Positions 20,801 to 33,700 of a DNA stretch of 64,000 nt are shown piece by piece. The notes below the pieces were generated by a model that saw only the letters and a program-made list of their open reading frames with translations, was not told the origin of the DNA and ran no database searches. Position numbers and translations under genes: made by a program. Numbering within the stretch: position 1 is the stretch's first letter; each line of letters starts with the position of its first letter. Origin of the DNA: Bemisia tabaci (Eukaryota > Arthropoda > Insecta > Hemiptera > Aleyrodidae). Where the stretch lies: positions 66,129,345-66,193,344 of the forward strand of contig NC_092794.1 in the NCBI RefSeq assembly GCF_918797505.1, read 5' to 3'.

Positions 20801-23800
20801 ACCATCGGACTAATGTTGGATTTGTCTGAACTATTCGAGTAGATTTGATACACATCTGGATGAAAATAACTCGAATTTGCGAAATTTCAGCCGTTGGGCG
20901 ATGACTGTTGACTTCTACATTCAGCTGCTAAATTCAGCGTGTGATTGCGGCATCTTGAAGAATTTGGGGAGTCGAAGAGGTCCTAAAACTAGGGCTTTAG
21001 GGGTCACGGGGCCCATGAAGTTCCGGACCCTTCGTTTTCTTGGAAACGAGGATCGCCTTCAATTTACGAAGTATACAACCCGCAATGTGCAGGCACCTTT
21101 ACCCGCCGCCCGCCGCGCACCCCAGGCCTCTGAGCGCTGATACGGACCTGATGATTTAAGACAGTTCAAAGACTTGCAAACTACAAAAATTTGCGAACAT
21201 ACCTGACTGCTTTTTGCGAGCTTTAATTTCTGAAAAGAAAAGAGAGTATGTAAATTAGTAAACAAAGCTTGATAAATAAGCCACAGAATTAAAAGTCGGA
21301 AAGGAGGACAAAAAAACTTGATGGTATGGTGAGCTTTCTGTAAGTTCCCCGTGACGAGTAATGCCGGATTTTGGAATTCAAGGGATGAGGACAAGAGGCT
21401 GGGAGAAGCATACCAAAATTGTATCAAGATGAACTCGGACGCGCTGTGGAAAGCTGAAAATTGCACTAATCTGAAGGTGTGTTGATGTTCTACCTTCATT
21501 AGTTTTTTTTACAGAACAAATAAATCACATTTTGCAATCAGGAACCCCTATTTCTGGCATTTCCATAAAAGCACATATCTGCATAGGGAAACCAATGACA
21601 CATGTGTTGTTTCTAAAATGAGTCAGAAATAGTGGCTCCTTATTGCAAAATGTGGTCCAAATGTTTGCATAGCTCTGCGAGAAAAATCGGGGATCATTTA
21701 GAGTGTAAGTGCCCATAGTTTTTTTTGATCTTTGAGCCTCAGATACCTCAGCTAAAAAATTCCCAATGAACTGCTGGTGAGATTACTACCTATCATAGCT
21801 TTTAGATTATATATTAGTTTTATTTTTTAAGTAACCAATCGCTCAGAAATGGACTCAGGAATATTAAGTACATGAAATTTACTTATTTCTCAATAATCAA
21901 TCAGCGAACATACCCAAAAAAAGAAAATTTTTAAGGCAGTCATTAAAAATCCAATTTCTTAGCAGCTGATTATATTTAGGCAAAAAACCAAAAAAACAGT
22001 AAGACACCTGGAATTGTGAGCCTAAGAAGGATTTATTTTGAATATTTTACTCATAGGAGTAGTTACAATTACTATTTTTTTTTTTAAATCAAGGGCGGTA
22101 AATTTGTTGAGAAAACAACGGAAAAACACAACATCTGAGCGACTGGTTAGCCAAAAATTAACGCTTAATATACTGTCAGAAGGCTGAGAGTTTAAGCTCA
22201 CAAGCAAGAAGTAGGTATATTAGAATGTGTTTTCTCATCTTTATAGTAATACTCTTGAGAGAGAGGGGGGGAGAGAGAGAGGGAGAGAGAGAGAGAGAGA
22301 AAACGGGAAAACTTCTGAAAATCGAATGATCTTTTCAATTCATCACAGAGCACAACAAATAAGTACCACCTTAAAATAGACATTTCCGGACATATTTCTT
22401 CGGTAGTTCACAAACCGTAGGTAGCGAACAAAAACAGTTCGGAGTTCGTGCATAGAGAAAAAAAAGAGGTGTTTGCATCTTGAGGTTTGTTTACCCTGTG
22501 ACGTAGGTCGGTACAACCTGGCAAGCGAAATCCGGAATTCAAAGTATGAAAAACGAACCACAAAGTCCCATTTTTTTGCTTAAATCAACTCATAATATAA
22601 TTTAAAGCACTTTTGATTGAATGACTTTTTTCCATAAATTACACCATTTCCGAGAAAATTGATGATAAAAGTCGCTGTACCGATCTACGGCATCAAAAAA
22701 ATCCAAGATGCCCGAAACGCTAACACCTCCTTTATTTTCTCAATGCAGTTCGTGGACATTTTGAGACTTTCAAACGGACTTTTGCCTTTGAGCAAAAATC
22801 AGTTCAACCGCGGGTGTAACTTTTACTGTAATACATTGTAAAATTTACTACGTCTAATATTACTGTTACTCTTACTACGTCAAATATTTTCTACACCTGG
22901 ACATAAGATTTTACTATGACTTGAACTTCCCGACACCAACATTGGAGTAAAAGCTTTAAGAAATGAATCTACATAAACTTACCAGAGATTGAAATCGTGC
23001 GCACTTGAGAAGGTGCTGATTAAGTGCTCAGTCATGCAGCAGAAATTGGACGCAGCGCCGACTTTTAAAGCAAAGGGGAAGGTGCGAGAGCATGCTGAAT
23101 ATTTTGTAACTGGAAAAACTCAGGCAATCCGAAGACAACATGCACATTACGTGGCAAACTTATTGCAAACAGCGTTAAAAACTGAGGCGATGTTTTCCTT
23201 GGGTATCGATTACGAAATTTAGCAGAGATTGTTCGTCATCCACAGGAAGAGTTCGCGGAAAGGGTAAAACTTTAAAAACGGCAACTAAGAGTCAGAGGTT
23301 AACTCGGCATAGGTACGTACCTTAATTGGATTACATTTTGCAATAAATGGCACAAATGTCGTTTCTAAAATGAGCCAAAAATAGTGGTTCCTTATTGCAA
23401 AATGTGGTCCAATTGAGGGGCTTGAAGGACAAGGCGCATAAGTGCAGTTTTTGCTATTTTGAGAAATACGTGTTTGACGTTTTGACATTACATGGATCCT
23501 TATGACGGAAAGAAAGTTCAAACTGACAAAAACTGACTGATGATTAAAAATTAGAATTTGGAAGCGAATTTTTCACAGAATATGCTTTAAGACTAGTTTG
23601 ACTTGAAATCACTAATATCACAATTTTTTCAAAAACTGCAATTCTGCGCCTTGTCCTCCAAGTCCCACAATTATTAAAGACATCTCTCGTGGTTATTTCG
23701 AGGGCATGGAGATACTTCAAGGACGGCTGAGGTTTGTGCGGAAGTGATTTGCATTAATATTTACAAGAATAAGTACCTTAGTCATGTGCAGTTATTAAAA

Positions 23801-26800
23801 GATCAAAGTTGCGAGAGTGTATATTACGTAACATAATGGCGAGGATCAAGCAATCTGTTCTTCTCTCATCCCTTTGAAAAATGGAGAAGCCTCAATTCTC
23901 TGTTTTTAAAAATTGTCTGGAGTGCCAATATGTCGATATAGAATTTTGTCAGAGAGCATCAGGCTTTCCAGCCTTCTCAGTCATATCCAGTGTCATTCTC
24001 TGATTGACATTTTAAAAGAGGTTGGAATTCACGCGGAAAGAGTATGGGAGTTACACGCATTGCTATTCCGCCTTCAATTTTCGAGGTAGGCCAGAAAACA
24101 TACTCAGAACAGCGAGAGTTACCTCAAAGATTTGAGTCCCATGTTGTCAGCAAATCTTGTTCCGCAGTAGATCATATTATCAGATGACTATTCTTTTCAA
24201 GACTTCGTTATTAATAACAAAATATAAAAATACTGATTCGCTTTAAAATTTCTCCGGGAAAGCAATGTTTTTCTCGATGACACGTGGGAAACTTTGCTGC
24301 GGCCCGATTATTGAAACTATGTCGGCCCGACACGCCAAGACATAGCCCTATCTTAACCATGCAATATATCGCAATTCGATGTCTTATCGGGCTGCTTTAA
24401 ACTTTCAAAAAACGGCCCGCTGGTTGCATCGATACTATTGACTGTTTTGAGATGGTTAAGCGATTTATTTCCTGACAAAATCTCATCTTATTAATGAGGT
24501 CTTAATAAACGGCATGGATACGGTTTATCCTTTCTAGCTCTCATTTTGATTGTGTTTCGGAATATGTTCGCCGTTGTGAGGAACCTCGTTTAACTTATTA
24601 TATCACTGGTTTTAGCTCCCTGTTTCTGCCGGAACCATAAGCGGCGCGTGGGGTCAAAAAGTGGCGACGCACATTGAAATCGAGTCAGTAGGAGAGGTCG
24701 GACAAAATTTTGAAACTTTAAACGCTTATAACTCCGTCTATACAAAACCACGAGGTTCTAAAAGTGGTTCCATTGGTTTCCTCGCGAAATTTCCTGCTAG
24801 CAGCACCTCTTAAATTTAAAATGTGACGAAGTAAAGATCAAAATTTGCAATTTTAGTAAAAAATTTCATGTCCGACCTCTCTAATTGAGTCGATCCACTG
24901 TGCGGCGGGGGTGCTATGAAATTGATGATTTCTTTCCGATTTCCCGAGAAACAGCCAGTTAACCCCAGCATTCGCAAAAAGTAGTCTCTGACAAGCACCG
25001 CCTATGCGTGGGCCCACAGGACAGGAGCTCTTCTGAGACCGCCATGTTCGGAGGCGAGTTTCTCGTTTTAAATGTGATAGAAAACAAATTCAAAATGGCA
25101 ACTACGCGCATGGTCAGTGGTTGCTGTATTTAGCATTCTGGCAGCGTTGTGCCCGCCGCGTCAACTCGCGCTGCGCCTAAGGGCGGAAAAACGCTATTGC
25201 GGGGTTGCCGCTATTAAAAAAAGACAACATTTATATGCCTATTAGAGGTGGGTACTCGAGCTGTTAAATTGAGTCCGTGCAATTTTATTTTTAGGTTATG
25301 TTATTATGATGTCAAAATCGAGGGTCTCATCTGGGAACTTTCGGGGGCATCACACCAAATTTTAAACATACGAGTCAATTAGTGAGCAACGATCGGTTAT
25401 CTAACTACAAAAATATCGTTTCCATCTTTCAGTTTGGATGTCTTCTCGCTGCATGAACGAGAATTGTTAAAAACCAACAAAACGAACATGCTCTAATGAG
25501 AGAGAGAGAGAGGGTGTGACTTCATACCTGCTCGAAAAATCCTGCTTCAACCAACCCTAGAATAATAGGCATTTCAACATTAATCATATGAGCTACGAAA
25601 GTTAGAGCGATGATTCCAAATTATCAAAAATGTGATATCAACGTATAGAATGGTTTTTTTTCCCCCATGATATGAAACGTAAGAAGGATTCGTCGCAAAA
25701 GCCTGGATTTTGGATGGAGATTTAAGGTCAAAAAAATTATCCAGTGGGTATAATTTCTTGTCGATCAAAAGATGGAACAGGGTATCTATGAAATGACGTG
25801 ATGATTTCTTCAGAGACGTGTCGAGCCCACCGTGAGACTTCTAAAAGTCTGCAGTTATTAACTTTAATTCAGAAAATTTCTTATCTTGAGGTTCAGTAGA
25901 ACGAGACTCGGGTAAAAATTGTCTCTCCTGCGCTGAAATTTCCCTTAAACACGAATCACCAACTAAACAGCCAAAAAAAAAAAAAAAAAAAAAAAAACAG
26001 AAAAAAAAGAAAGAAAGAAAAAAAAAGAGTGGCAGGCTTCTGATAATGGCTCGCTCATTCTTTGAGGCTCAATATGTTGTTCGTGCCTTCAAATGAACAA
26101 AATATTTAATGCAGAAGGAAACTATTGGGAATTAAAATTCATACACTACGAAACATAAATTTGTTCAAATATTCGTTATAGAAAGGATAAAAGAATACTC
26201 GGGACAAAGTCATTGAGCTAAAAAAGAAGGTAATATTGCCATAATTGGCATCACGGTACCGATGAAAAGGATCGCCTTATCATTTCTGTGATCTACGTAA
26301 TTACCGCTTACAAAGCTTCAGTTTAAGCCGCTGCATTTAAATTCTTCCCAGTTTTTATCGCTTCAAGTACAATACAAATATGGCTCAGAAGGGGAAGGGG
26401 GAGGGGTAATGAAACTAAAGGAGGCTCAGTGGGCTAAAATAATTCACTCCATCGAGGGGCATACCCTGGAGGGATGCGTCGGCACCTTGATGTCCACCTG
26501 ATAAAAACACACCTTCAACGGCGGAAGACAAGTCTCCTTTTTGGTAATTTAATTCAAGTAATAGAGAGGATAAAATTTTCAGTCATTGGCACTTTCCGTT
26601 TTCTTTGAGAAGTCATTATATTATTCTTAATCGAAATTTGAGCTAGGGGCGGTAAATTGGAATTTGCTAAATGGAGAAGCATCACTAATGAACTTGCAAA
26701 CATCGCTAAAAAAAACCTCCATCGAATTGTGGAGGAGTCCTCATTACGGCTTAGCACACATGCGGACTGCATTTTGTCATGGGAACGGAGTTCCCCATGA

Positions 26801-29800
26801 TATTAGAATCGTTCCTTTGCTTTCGCTATGGGATTCCCTATACCTCTGCGACCTTGAGCGTTTCGCCCAGTCTCCGATTTTTGGTTGATTTTCCGATGTA
26901 TCAAAAACCGTTGTATTTTTTAGCCAATCATGTCTCTACGTCAAGTTGTGTTGATTGCTAAAATTCGCTTACAGCGAGTTTTTTTCCACCTTGAGATGTC
27001 GTGTCTGACTGGTAAATCTGCGCAGAACCACGAAGTTCCGTTTTTAGGCAAATTCTTTTTTTTGGGAGGTTCTGATTGGTTATTTTTCGCCATCAGTTTT
27101 CTGTTCGTTGGTGCAAAAGATCGCCTACCTCGGTGTTCTTGAGAAGCCGCCATTATCCCACCTCAAATTTGAAAAATAGAAGTAAAGAAATAATAACCAT
27201 CGTACAAGGTGGAAAATTGTTCTGCAGGACTCGTTACGGATAAAGAAGTCAAAATCAGAGCTCGATTGATTGATTTAATTCATGGATACGCAAATATTGC
27301 CTTAGCTCAACTGCCGCGATCGGAATGCATTCTGGGATGAACCTCGAGACGCATTAAAACAGTGCGAACCATGGCTCCTACAGCAATGCGCTTCATATGC
27401 GCTTCATATTTCAAAAGCAGTCAAGGTCTCTTGTGATAAGTCCCGCCCATTGCCCGAGTCTTTTAAATGCTATTTTTACTCTCCCTCCCGTGAATCCGTT
27501 ATAGCCTAGTTGACTAAACCGCCTCGTAGTTTTGATTAGATGCGGGCACCCGGCGATCGGGAGTTCGATACCCGACGATGTGAACTACTTTTTAATGGTT
27601 GTATTGAATGTTTTAGACTAATCATCAAAAAATAATTAATAGTAGATGATAAATGTACGAACATTTTCTCGTGAGTTAATATGTTAAACAAAAATACTGG
27701 AATATACCTCCTTCATATAATCAGCCACATGTTCCCCCAAATTAATGGCGTTATTTTCTTTTTTCAATAAAGTTAATTTGCATTCAACGTTCGTAAGTTA
27801 AGCAAAAAGTACCTATATTGATACAAATAGAAAGACATGAAAATAGTATGTCTAACATTTCAGTTGTTTTTTTTTAATTTATTTTTTGTTTTTTTGTTTT
27901 TTCAATAAAACAAATTGACTGGGGCTAGAATCATCGTATCTCTGAAGACAAAAGCTAAGTTTTTTTATACAGAAATACTAATATATTCATCCTTTATATA
28001 ATCAGGGAGATGTTGACCCAAATATTGATGTATATTTTCTCTGTTCGCCCAAATTAATGATGGTATTTTCTTTTTTCAATAAAATTAATTTACATTCCAC
28101 GTTCTTAAAGCAATATTTTCTCCAAAATTCAGCAAAAAATAACAATGTATACCTACGCAAAAAGTAAATAAATAAATAAAGCAATGACATGAAAGTAGTA
28201 TAGGTAGTACACATCTAACATTTCGGTTACATCTATTTGAATGAAAAAAATGGCAACTTAGGAAGCACATAGGTCACTTATCGACGGTGAAACTACCAAA
28301 CCACGTATCTCGGTTTGCGACGTCGCAGACTTCCTGTCATACTTTATTTTTTAAATAAAAAGCTACTTAACGTCCAGTCTTGAAAATTTCCGTGATTTTT
28401 CCTCTTCGTGCGGAGAAAATTCTGTGAAAATTTCAAGGAATGATATTGATTTGGTCTACTTCAAAAAAATAAAATGTGAGCGGAGATTTTTAAACACCGC
28501 AAACGAGATACGTGGTTTGGTAGTTTCACCGTCGTTATGATGCGTATTCGGGCATATGCGTAGAGTAAAAATATCATACTTTACGCCGAAAAAACGAAAC
28601 TGAAAGTTAAATGCGTTAACTTCCAAAAACCATACATAATCCAACGAAAATAAATAGTTGGTAAATAACAGCTTTCTTGTATGCAAAGAAAAAAAATTAA
28701 AAATGTTAAAAAAGAGATGTCGACACAAAATTACATAGCCCCTTCAATTCTGAAGATACTACAAACGAACTGTACCTTAAAATTTTCATATCCCAGAAGC
28801 AAAAGTTTCCATGACGAATATTGCTATCGCTAGCGATTGCAAAAACCAACTTGTTCCAATTTGGAACTATAAATTCTGGCTCTTCTGGAAAAACACCTCT
28901 GTGTATAGGGAAACTGATGGCACATACGTTGTTTTTAAACCGGGCTGGAATTTATAGTTCCAAATTGCAAAATGTAGTCCATATCAGTATCATCTTTTGA
29001 ATAGAGATGTGGCGATCCTTTCGGTATGGCACATGCGCATTGGAATGGGAAAAAACCGTTTGGTTATCGTTGTGCGCACCACTGAACTGCTTTGGTGAGA
29101 GAAATAGTGACCTACATCTGCCTGGATTAGACGACTGGCTTTTGTGCATCTTCTCGAGTCTTTCTCAAAAAGTAATTTTGAGTTAAACTGTATGAATATG
29201 AGTGACTAACGATGCGATTTGGCTTAAAAATGTCGATACCTGAAAATAGAGTACCTATATTAAGAGAGTATGGCCACTGGGTCCCATGGAGAGGCTTCGG
29301 ACCCAAAAATGGCGGTGCTTTGTTTTGGTTTTTAAGGATGGGAGGGGGGTCATTGCCAACTTTTGACGGTTATCACCAACCGCACTTGCTGCCAACCTTA
29401 CTACATCTAAGATCATTTTTCTCAAAAATTGCACACGATTAGCCTTAAAAATATGTAAAAAAGTCGCAATAGTGCATTTGGGGAAAGTTCTCGTTACGAT
29501 AAGCAAAGACAACTACATTTTGAATCATTTTGCATTACATTAACTTTATGGCGTCCGCCATTTTTGGGTCCTAAGGGCTCCATTCAGCCTAAGATGGCTG
29601 AGCCAATCAGAGGTGGTAACTCCAGTGGCCATACTCTCTTAATATAGGTACTCTACCTGAAAAACCTTCACCAATCAATCATACCTCTATTTGCGATGGA
29701 TTTATCTCACGCACTTCAATAACACAGAAAAAAAACAAGAAGTCGAAAATAGATACAGGAACTACGAAGAAATTGCAACGTGGTCAATTATCTACATTTG

Positions 29801-30716
29801 AGCAACAGCTATCCGCTTATTATAAATAGATATCTCATGCAAATGAACTTTCAACGATTTCGAGAAAAAAATAGTGGATTTGCGGCACCATTCGCGGACC
29901 AAACCGAGCGGAGAAATTTTAAACGGGTAAAAAATTTCATTACTGGATGAATCAAAGTACCTTTATTGACAGTTTTTATTATAAGATAAGAGGAGCTGAA
30001 AACAGAAACTAAGATGCGTTTTGAGTCTCGTGATATTCTATTGACGACAGCGGTTTAAAAGCCAGGAATCTTACACTAGTTTTTGGTACCAATAGAAAAT
30101 GGAATGAATATAAGATAAAATTGTGATTATAATAATGAAAAAATGTAGAGACTTTGGCATTATTTACAGAGCGGCAGACTAGTTTGAATTTAAAAGCGCA
30201 TAAAATTAAAATATATCTATAACAATAAAATGAATACAATATGATTTTGCAGAAATACGGCGTGATTTGAGATCATGATAAAAATTTCTCTAACAATATA
30301 TTATTAAATAAAATGCACATGACAAAGCAAAGGCTTCAGAAGAATAAAATAATCATATTCAATAAAAACAAAAAAATAAAACGTAGGTAAAGGAAGTGCA
30401 CGTGGTGGTAAAAGGTTGTGGTTATTGCAGTATTGTAGGCGGAACGAGCAATTTTGTGAAATAAATATTGAGAGAAAGATAAAAGGCCGTGAGCCGTATT
30501 CATAGGTAGTTGTTCATTGAACAGCTCTTTACCTTAGGGAGGTTCCTTACAGCTTACATTGTGAATAAAGTAAAGTTAGGGACCCTTGAATACGGCTTTA
30601 TAGAAAGGACGAGTATCCCAAACGCGAGTAATAAGTAGTGTAACTCCGGAAATAGATCCTCGCAATGGATTACAATCGATCGCCACTGCAAAAATTGCAA
30701 AGTACACTGGGGAAAG

Positions 30717-30773
<57 letters not shown>

Positions 30774-33700
30774 TACGGGCTATATGTATAGACAAACCGT
30801 CCGTTCTGGACTCAGAGTTCCGAAAGTTCCGGGTGCTGGAGCCGTAGCTGCGCTTGCTCCGGGTGCTACGCCCAGAACTTCCGGTGTCTGAGCCCGGAAC
30901 GCGGACGTACAAAACCCGTAAGTACGGCTTCCAGGGCCGGATTTTTTTTTCAGTGTAGGAAAAAAAATTCTACGATTTTAACAAAATTTAAAGTAAGTAC
31001 AAACCTACTTTGCACTTCGAAGAACTCGCGATATATTTTCTTTTGTATTTTGAATTTTTTGTAGCGGAAGATGATTGCAGTCCATTACAAATATCCATTT
31101 ACTAAGTTATACTGCTGAATCTTATTCAAGGTTCACAGAAATCATGCTTTCTATGATGCTACACATTCCAGGTTTCCTTAAAACCTAATTTTAATCACAA
31201 TGCGAATCACAATTGAATGTATTTATGCTAAAAGGAACTATGTTGCAGGCAAACCCGATGCACACAGTTCCTTTTGGCATAAATACGTCCGCAATTCAGG
31301 GGCCTTCCTACGGAGAGAACTGTTTAAGGGACGAATATAAGAATACTACCCTACAATACTCAGGGTTGGGATCCGAATGTCATAGGCAGGTGCGGTCGAT
31401 CATGCTGCTTTCGGTGAGGTTTTCTTTCAGATGGGACCTAAATCAATGGTTCACTGATACGGGTTTAAAAACAATCTCACATACTAACGGACAATGGGTC
31501 GTAGTTTAAAAACTATCGTGGACGATTTGCCAGAGCAAATGATAACAGAAAACTTTGATATATTGTTATGTTTTTCTTTTTTATCAGGGTTCATGACAAT
31601 TTTGGAATATTTGCCTGCTTGTTGTACCTGATCTCCTAGTTTTGTCCTACTACTTATCATTGGACAATGGCGATTTCGGAAGTTGTTCCTCCAAGGAGTG
31701 ACTTTAGCCAATGAATTTCCCTGACATTTCCCTCATTCCCGAGCGCAATTTGCTAAAATTCCCTGATGATTGAGGTCAAACCAGCTGGTTAAAAAGACAC
31801 GATTAGAAATAGTTTGCAGGCAAAATGTGTTGTTCGAAACGGCAAGCCCATTCGGGAAATCGAATGAAGGCGACCAAACAATTTTCCCCTGACAATTTCA
31901 TCATTTTCCCCAACATTTCATGGTTTTCCCTGACTTTTTAAAATTCCCTGACATCTCCAGGTTCTCCCTGACTATTTAAAATTCCCTGACATCTCCAGGT
32001 TCTCCCTGACTATTTAAAATTCCCTGACATTTCCCGGTATTCCCTGCCTAGGGCAACCCTGAGCAACCTGGTGAAGTGGACCACTAGACAAGGTACGAAT
32101 TTCAGCATTCTGATACATGTTTCTTGGCCAAAATTTCACGTTAAATGCGATGCGCACAACGAAGATTACCGAAATCAACTTCTTACGAAGACTTTTAATG
32201 ATTCTTGATGCGTGAATTCAAACCACCCGCTCATGAAAACTCAATGCTCTACGTGATTCACATCGCGCGCTAAACGTTATCATCATAGTCTCTGCGGTAT
32301 AAAAATCTGAAAACCTCAATCTTGACGGTTTGGCTCAGCTATAGCAAATTTCTTGTGGTTTGAACTAAACATGGTGAGAAATGAACATTGTTCGATTGAG
32401 AAGCTTGCTGAAACCGTTATAGTGCGCGATTTGACTCACGTAGAGCTTTGAGTTTCTTGTGAGCGGGCAGTTCAAATTCCTCGTAGCCAATGTGAAATAC
32501 AAATGTTAATAGCTTCATTAGGAGTTGGTTTCAGTAATTTTCGTTGCGCGAATCGTGTTCTACGTGGGATTCTGGTTAAGATACATCTATCAGAATGCTT
32601 AAATTCGTACCTTGTCTATTGGTCCATTTGGACTGCATTTTGCAATTTGGACCTATAAATTCTGGCTCATCTGAAAAAACACTTTTGTGCATAGGAAAAT
32701 TAATGACACATACGTTGTTTTTAAACCGGGCCGGAATTTACAGTTCCTAATTGCAAAATGTAGTACATTTAGAGTTTTTTGGGCTTAGGAAGCGGGGACG
32801 GGCCGGGGCTTGATCGGGGGCCTCGAAAGAGGAATTCGGCGCGTTTTTTAAAGGAACCGCTGGATCTAATCTTGGTTTTGGATTTGGTTGGAGTCTCCTC
32901 TGGGGAGGGGGTGAGGAGGATGGAGGGGGTGAGAAGGATGGAGGGCGACTTGGGGATGCCCGGTCTACGCATGCTCGTGGGGTGGTTGTACTCACTCCTG
33001 AATGTGTCTGCGGAGACGGCCGTGTCCTGGTTCGTCTGGTACTGCCGCGGTTTCCGTCCGCTGTAGTCCCGGATGTTCGGGTCCGCACCTGAAAAGTCGA
33101 AACCCATTGAATGGATAAGTCATGTCCCGGGAAAATATCTGCCATTAAAACGCCGTAAATCCTGACGAAAATCTCTGCTCGACAATTTTTTCGGAGTCGG
33201 CTGTCACTAATATTAGGGTTGCCGCCAAATCTAAAATCTTGGAAAATTCTGCATCCCTGGATTTACCAAGTAAACAGCGTAGGCAGTTGGCTATGCCTGC
33301 AAATTTTGGGGAAAAGAAGAAGAAAATAAGGAGGTTAGAAGAAAAGTGCCCCCAGAATTTTTTTCCTTCCTTCCTTCCTTCCTTCCTTACTACTACTTCC
33401 ATGTAAATTTATTATTGTTACTGCCCTCTTTAGAGGTGTAAATGGCCTTAGATGCTAAAGCACCGCTTTAAAATAAAATTATTTTACTACTACTACTACT
33501 TCCTTTCCTTCCTTCCTTCCTTCCTTCCTTCCTTCCTTCCTTCCTTCCTTCCTTCCTTCCTTCCTTCCTTCCTTCCTTCCTTCCTTCCTTCCTTCCTTCC
33601 TTCCTTCCTTCCTTCCTTCCTTCCTTCCTTCCTTCCTTCCTTCCTTCCTTCCTCCCTTCCTTCCTTCCTTCATCCTGAAAGACTTTTTGAATTTATGCGC

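Larger units (their letters stand above)
21230..32995 (-). other. SOWAH 11.8-kb intron
   Basis: Besides the elements listed separately, the stretches 23.5-27.4 kb and 29.7-30.6 kb show no recognisable gene. A-rich tracts are at 25975-26025. Short ORFs here (for example plus 22989-23222) have no family resemblance and no supporting splice sites. Confidence 0.6.

Noticed and set aside
22989..23222. 77-codon plus-strand ORF (LEKVLIKCSVMQQKLDAAPT and onwards)
   Set aside because: Protein-like composition, but no family recognised, no clear acceptor or donor in phase, and it lies in an intron of an opposite-strand gene. Left unannotated.
27494..27590. Functional tRNA gene
   Set aside because: A- and B-like boxes are present, but the acceptor stem and overall cloverleaf do not fit; treated as tRNA-derived repeat.
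32747..33145. 132-codon minus-strand ORF in another frame over the SOWAH exon
   Set aside because: It is the +1 shadow of the GC-rich SOWAH exon; the ankyrin frame (NIRDYSG) is the real one.
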